From contig JBIOUX010000174.1 of assembly GCA_044867425.1 (NCBI GenBank), forward strand, positions 1 to 12,436: 12,436 nucleotides of DNA, written 5' to 3'. This DNA is from CAWBJP01 sp044867425 (GTDB lineage: Bacteria > Actinomycetota > Acidimicrobiia > IMCC26256 > BP-133). The notes below the pieces were generated by a model that worked only from the letters and a program-made list of their open reading frames with translations, was not told where the DNA came from and did not search any database. Of the stretch, positions 11,550 through 12,436 are shown in pieces; the first letter of the stretch is position 1; each line of letters begins with the position of its first letter. The position numbers and the translations under genes were made by a program.

Positions 11550-12436
11550 TCTGTCGGAGCCGACCCCACCGCCGCCCCCTGGCGGGACGACCCCCATCCC
11601 GCCCTGGCCCAGGCCCGCCAGGAGCAGCCGGTGTTCCGCTGCCCGCACCAGGACGCCTGGGTCGTCACCCGCTACGACGATGTGGCCACCGTGGTCTCCG
11701 ACGCCACCCGCTTCTCCAACGCCGACGTCCTGAAGCCCACCGGGTCCGTCTGTCCCGAGGCCCAGCGGCTGATCGCCACCGGCTACCCCATGACCGAGCT
11801 CCGCTCGATCATCGTCCTCGACCCGCCCGACCACGCTCCGCTGCGCCGGGTCGTGGCCTCCGCCTTCACCCCCCGGCGGGTGGCCGGCCTGGAGCCCCGG
11901 ATCCGCGCCATCGCCGAAGGGCTGGTCGAACGGTTTCGCCGCCGACGGGCGGGTCGACCTCGTCGCCCGCTTCGCCTTCCCGCTGCCCCTGGCGGTGATC
12001 ATGGAGCTGCTGGAGATACCCACCGCCGACCGGGACGACATCAAGCGCTGGAGCGACGACCGGATCGCGCTCATCTGGGGCAGCAGCTCCGACGAGGATC
12101 AGGTCCGCTGCGCCCGCCGCTACGTCGACTACCAGGACTACCTGGGGGCTCTGGTCAACGACCGCCGGGCCCACCCGGGCGACGACTTCATCAGCGACCT
12201 GGCCACCGCCGTCACCTCCGAGGGCCGGCAGCTGGAGCGGGCCGAGCTCGTCGGCCAGCTCCTGTCGGTGGTGAGCGCCGGACACGTGACGACCACCTAC
12301 CTCATCGCCATCGGCGTGGCCAACCTGCTGGCCGACCGCCGCCAGTGGGACGACCTCCGTGCCGACCCCTCCCTGGCGGCGGCGGCGGTGGTGGTGGTGG
12401 TGGTGGTGGTGGTGGTGGTGGTGGTGGTGGTGGTGG
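11550..12436 (+). pseudogene. Cytochrome P450, frameshifted and 3'-incomplete
   Basis: The conserved reading starts APWRDDPHPALAQARQEQPVF and runs in one frame through DPPDHAPLRRVVASAFTPRRV (the C-helix heme-contact region) to EGLVERF. There it breaks: the next residues are only P450-like in the +1 frame (AADGRVDLVARFAFPLPLAVIMELLEIP). Removing one T from the TTT at 11934-11936 restores the frame. The I-helix follows as SAGHVTTTYL, with Val where most P450s have Glu or Asp. The heme-cysteine loop is beyond the window. In the N-terminal frame a TGA at 11547-11549 precedes the coding sequence and no ATG, GTG or TTG occurs until GTG 11631, so the start is also damaged or lost. The neighbouring frame reads LSEPTP near 11551, hinting at a second indel. 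The end runs into (GGT)n. It could be a true pseudogene or a low-quality contig edge. Confidence 0.8.
12375..12436. repeat. (GGC)4(GGT)16 microsatellite at the window edge
   Basis: Four GGC units (12375-12386) pass into about 16.7 GGT units that run to the last base. In the P450 frame this would be four alanines then at least 16 valines. P450s at this point normally read AAAVEE then LLR (the K-helix ExxR region), so the valine run is not credible protein. I take it as a sequencing or assembly artefact, or a real expanded repeat, at a contig end. Confidence 0.9.

Noticed and set aside
11478..12285. Minus-strand open frames opposite the P450
   Set aside because: The opposite strand gives recognisable P450 helices in two frames split by an indel; the minus readings have no motifs.
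12387..12436. Poly-valine tail as a real protein feature
   Set aside because: A 16-residue valine run inside the P450 K-helix region is structurally implausible and coincides with the sequence end.

Overview
This is a high-GC window with strongly G/C-ending codons, Shine-Dalgarno motifs of the GGAGG type and several GTG starts. Its gene content includes an F420-type (deazaflavin) oxidoreductase, a cytochrome P450, a DUF998 membrane protein and a circularly permuted ATP-grasp/alpha-E/transglutaminase set. Together these suggest an actinobacterium (Actinomycetota), possibly of the Acidimicrobiia type. That assignment is inference from style and families; no rRNA or other marker is present.

Layout. 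1-34 (-): first codons of a gene leaving the window. 132-374 (-): remnant of a LuxR-type helix-turn-helix domain cut by an in-frame TAG. 431-685 (+): small coding-like stretch, possibly a frameshifted remnant. 777-1991 (-): lipoprotein substrate-binding protein of a branched-chain amino-acid type ABC transporter without its partners. 2010-2303 (-): truncated and apparently chimeric N-terminus of a SolA/sarcosine-oxidase-like flavoenzyme. 2304-2604: a gene-free stretch with a 16-bp perfect palindrome and a cluster of TTGCAACC elements. 2605-3072 (-): M15/VanY-type peptidase. 3224-3796 (+): two-helix membrane protein of stress-protein type behind a SigF/SigB-like promoter. 3784-4716 (-): beta-class DNA methyltransferase. 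4784-9562 (+): a tightly overlapping four-gene run, DUF429 predicted nuclease, crotonase-family protein, ATP-grasp/alpha-E fusion and transglutaminase. 9587-10870 (-): two-domain VOC protein and a deazaflavin-dependent oxidoreductase, with a perfect 20-bp tandem duplication between them. 10961-11539 (+): DUF998 membrane protein. 11550-12436 (+): P450 with at least one frameshift and no visible start, running into a (GGT)n tract at the window edge.

How genes may work together. The ATP-grasp/alpha-E protein and the transglutaminase overlap by 4 bases and form a known conserved gene association, predicted to make and trim an unidentified peptide-like product or tag. The crotonase and DUF429 genes lie in the same translationally coupled run, which is a less expected combination. 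DUF429 also starts 67 bp from, and divergent to, a DNA methyltransferase that has no recognisable restriction enzyme beside it. The left part (1-2.3 kb) and the right edge contain several broken genes. That points either to genuine decay and deletion or, at the right edge, to poor assembly.
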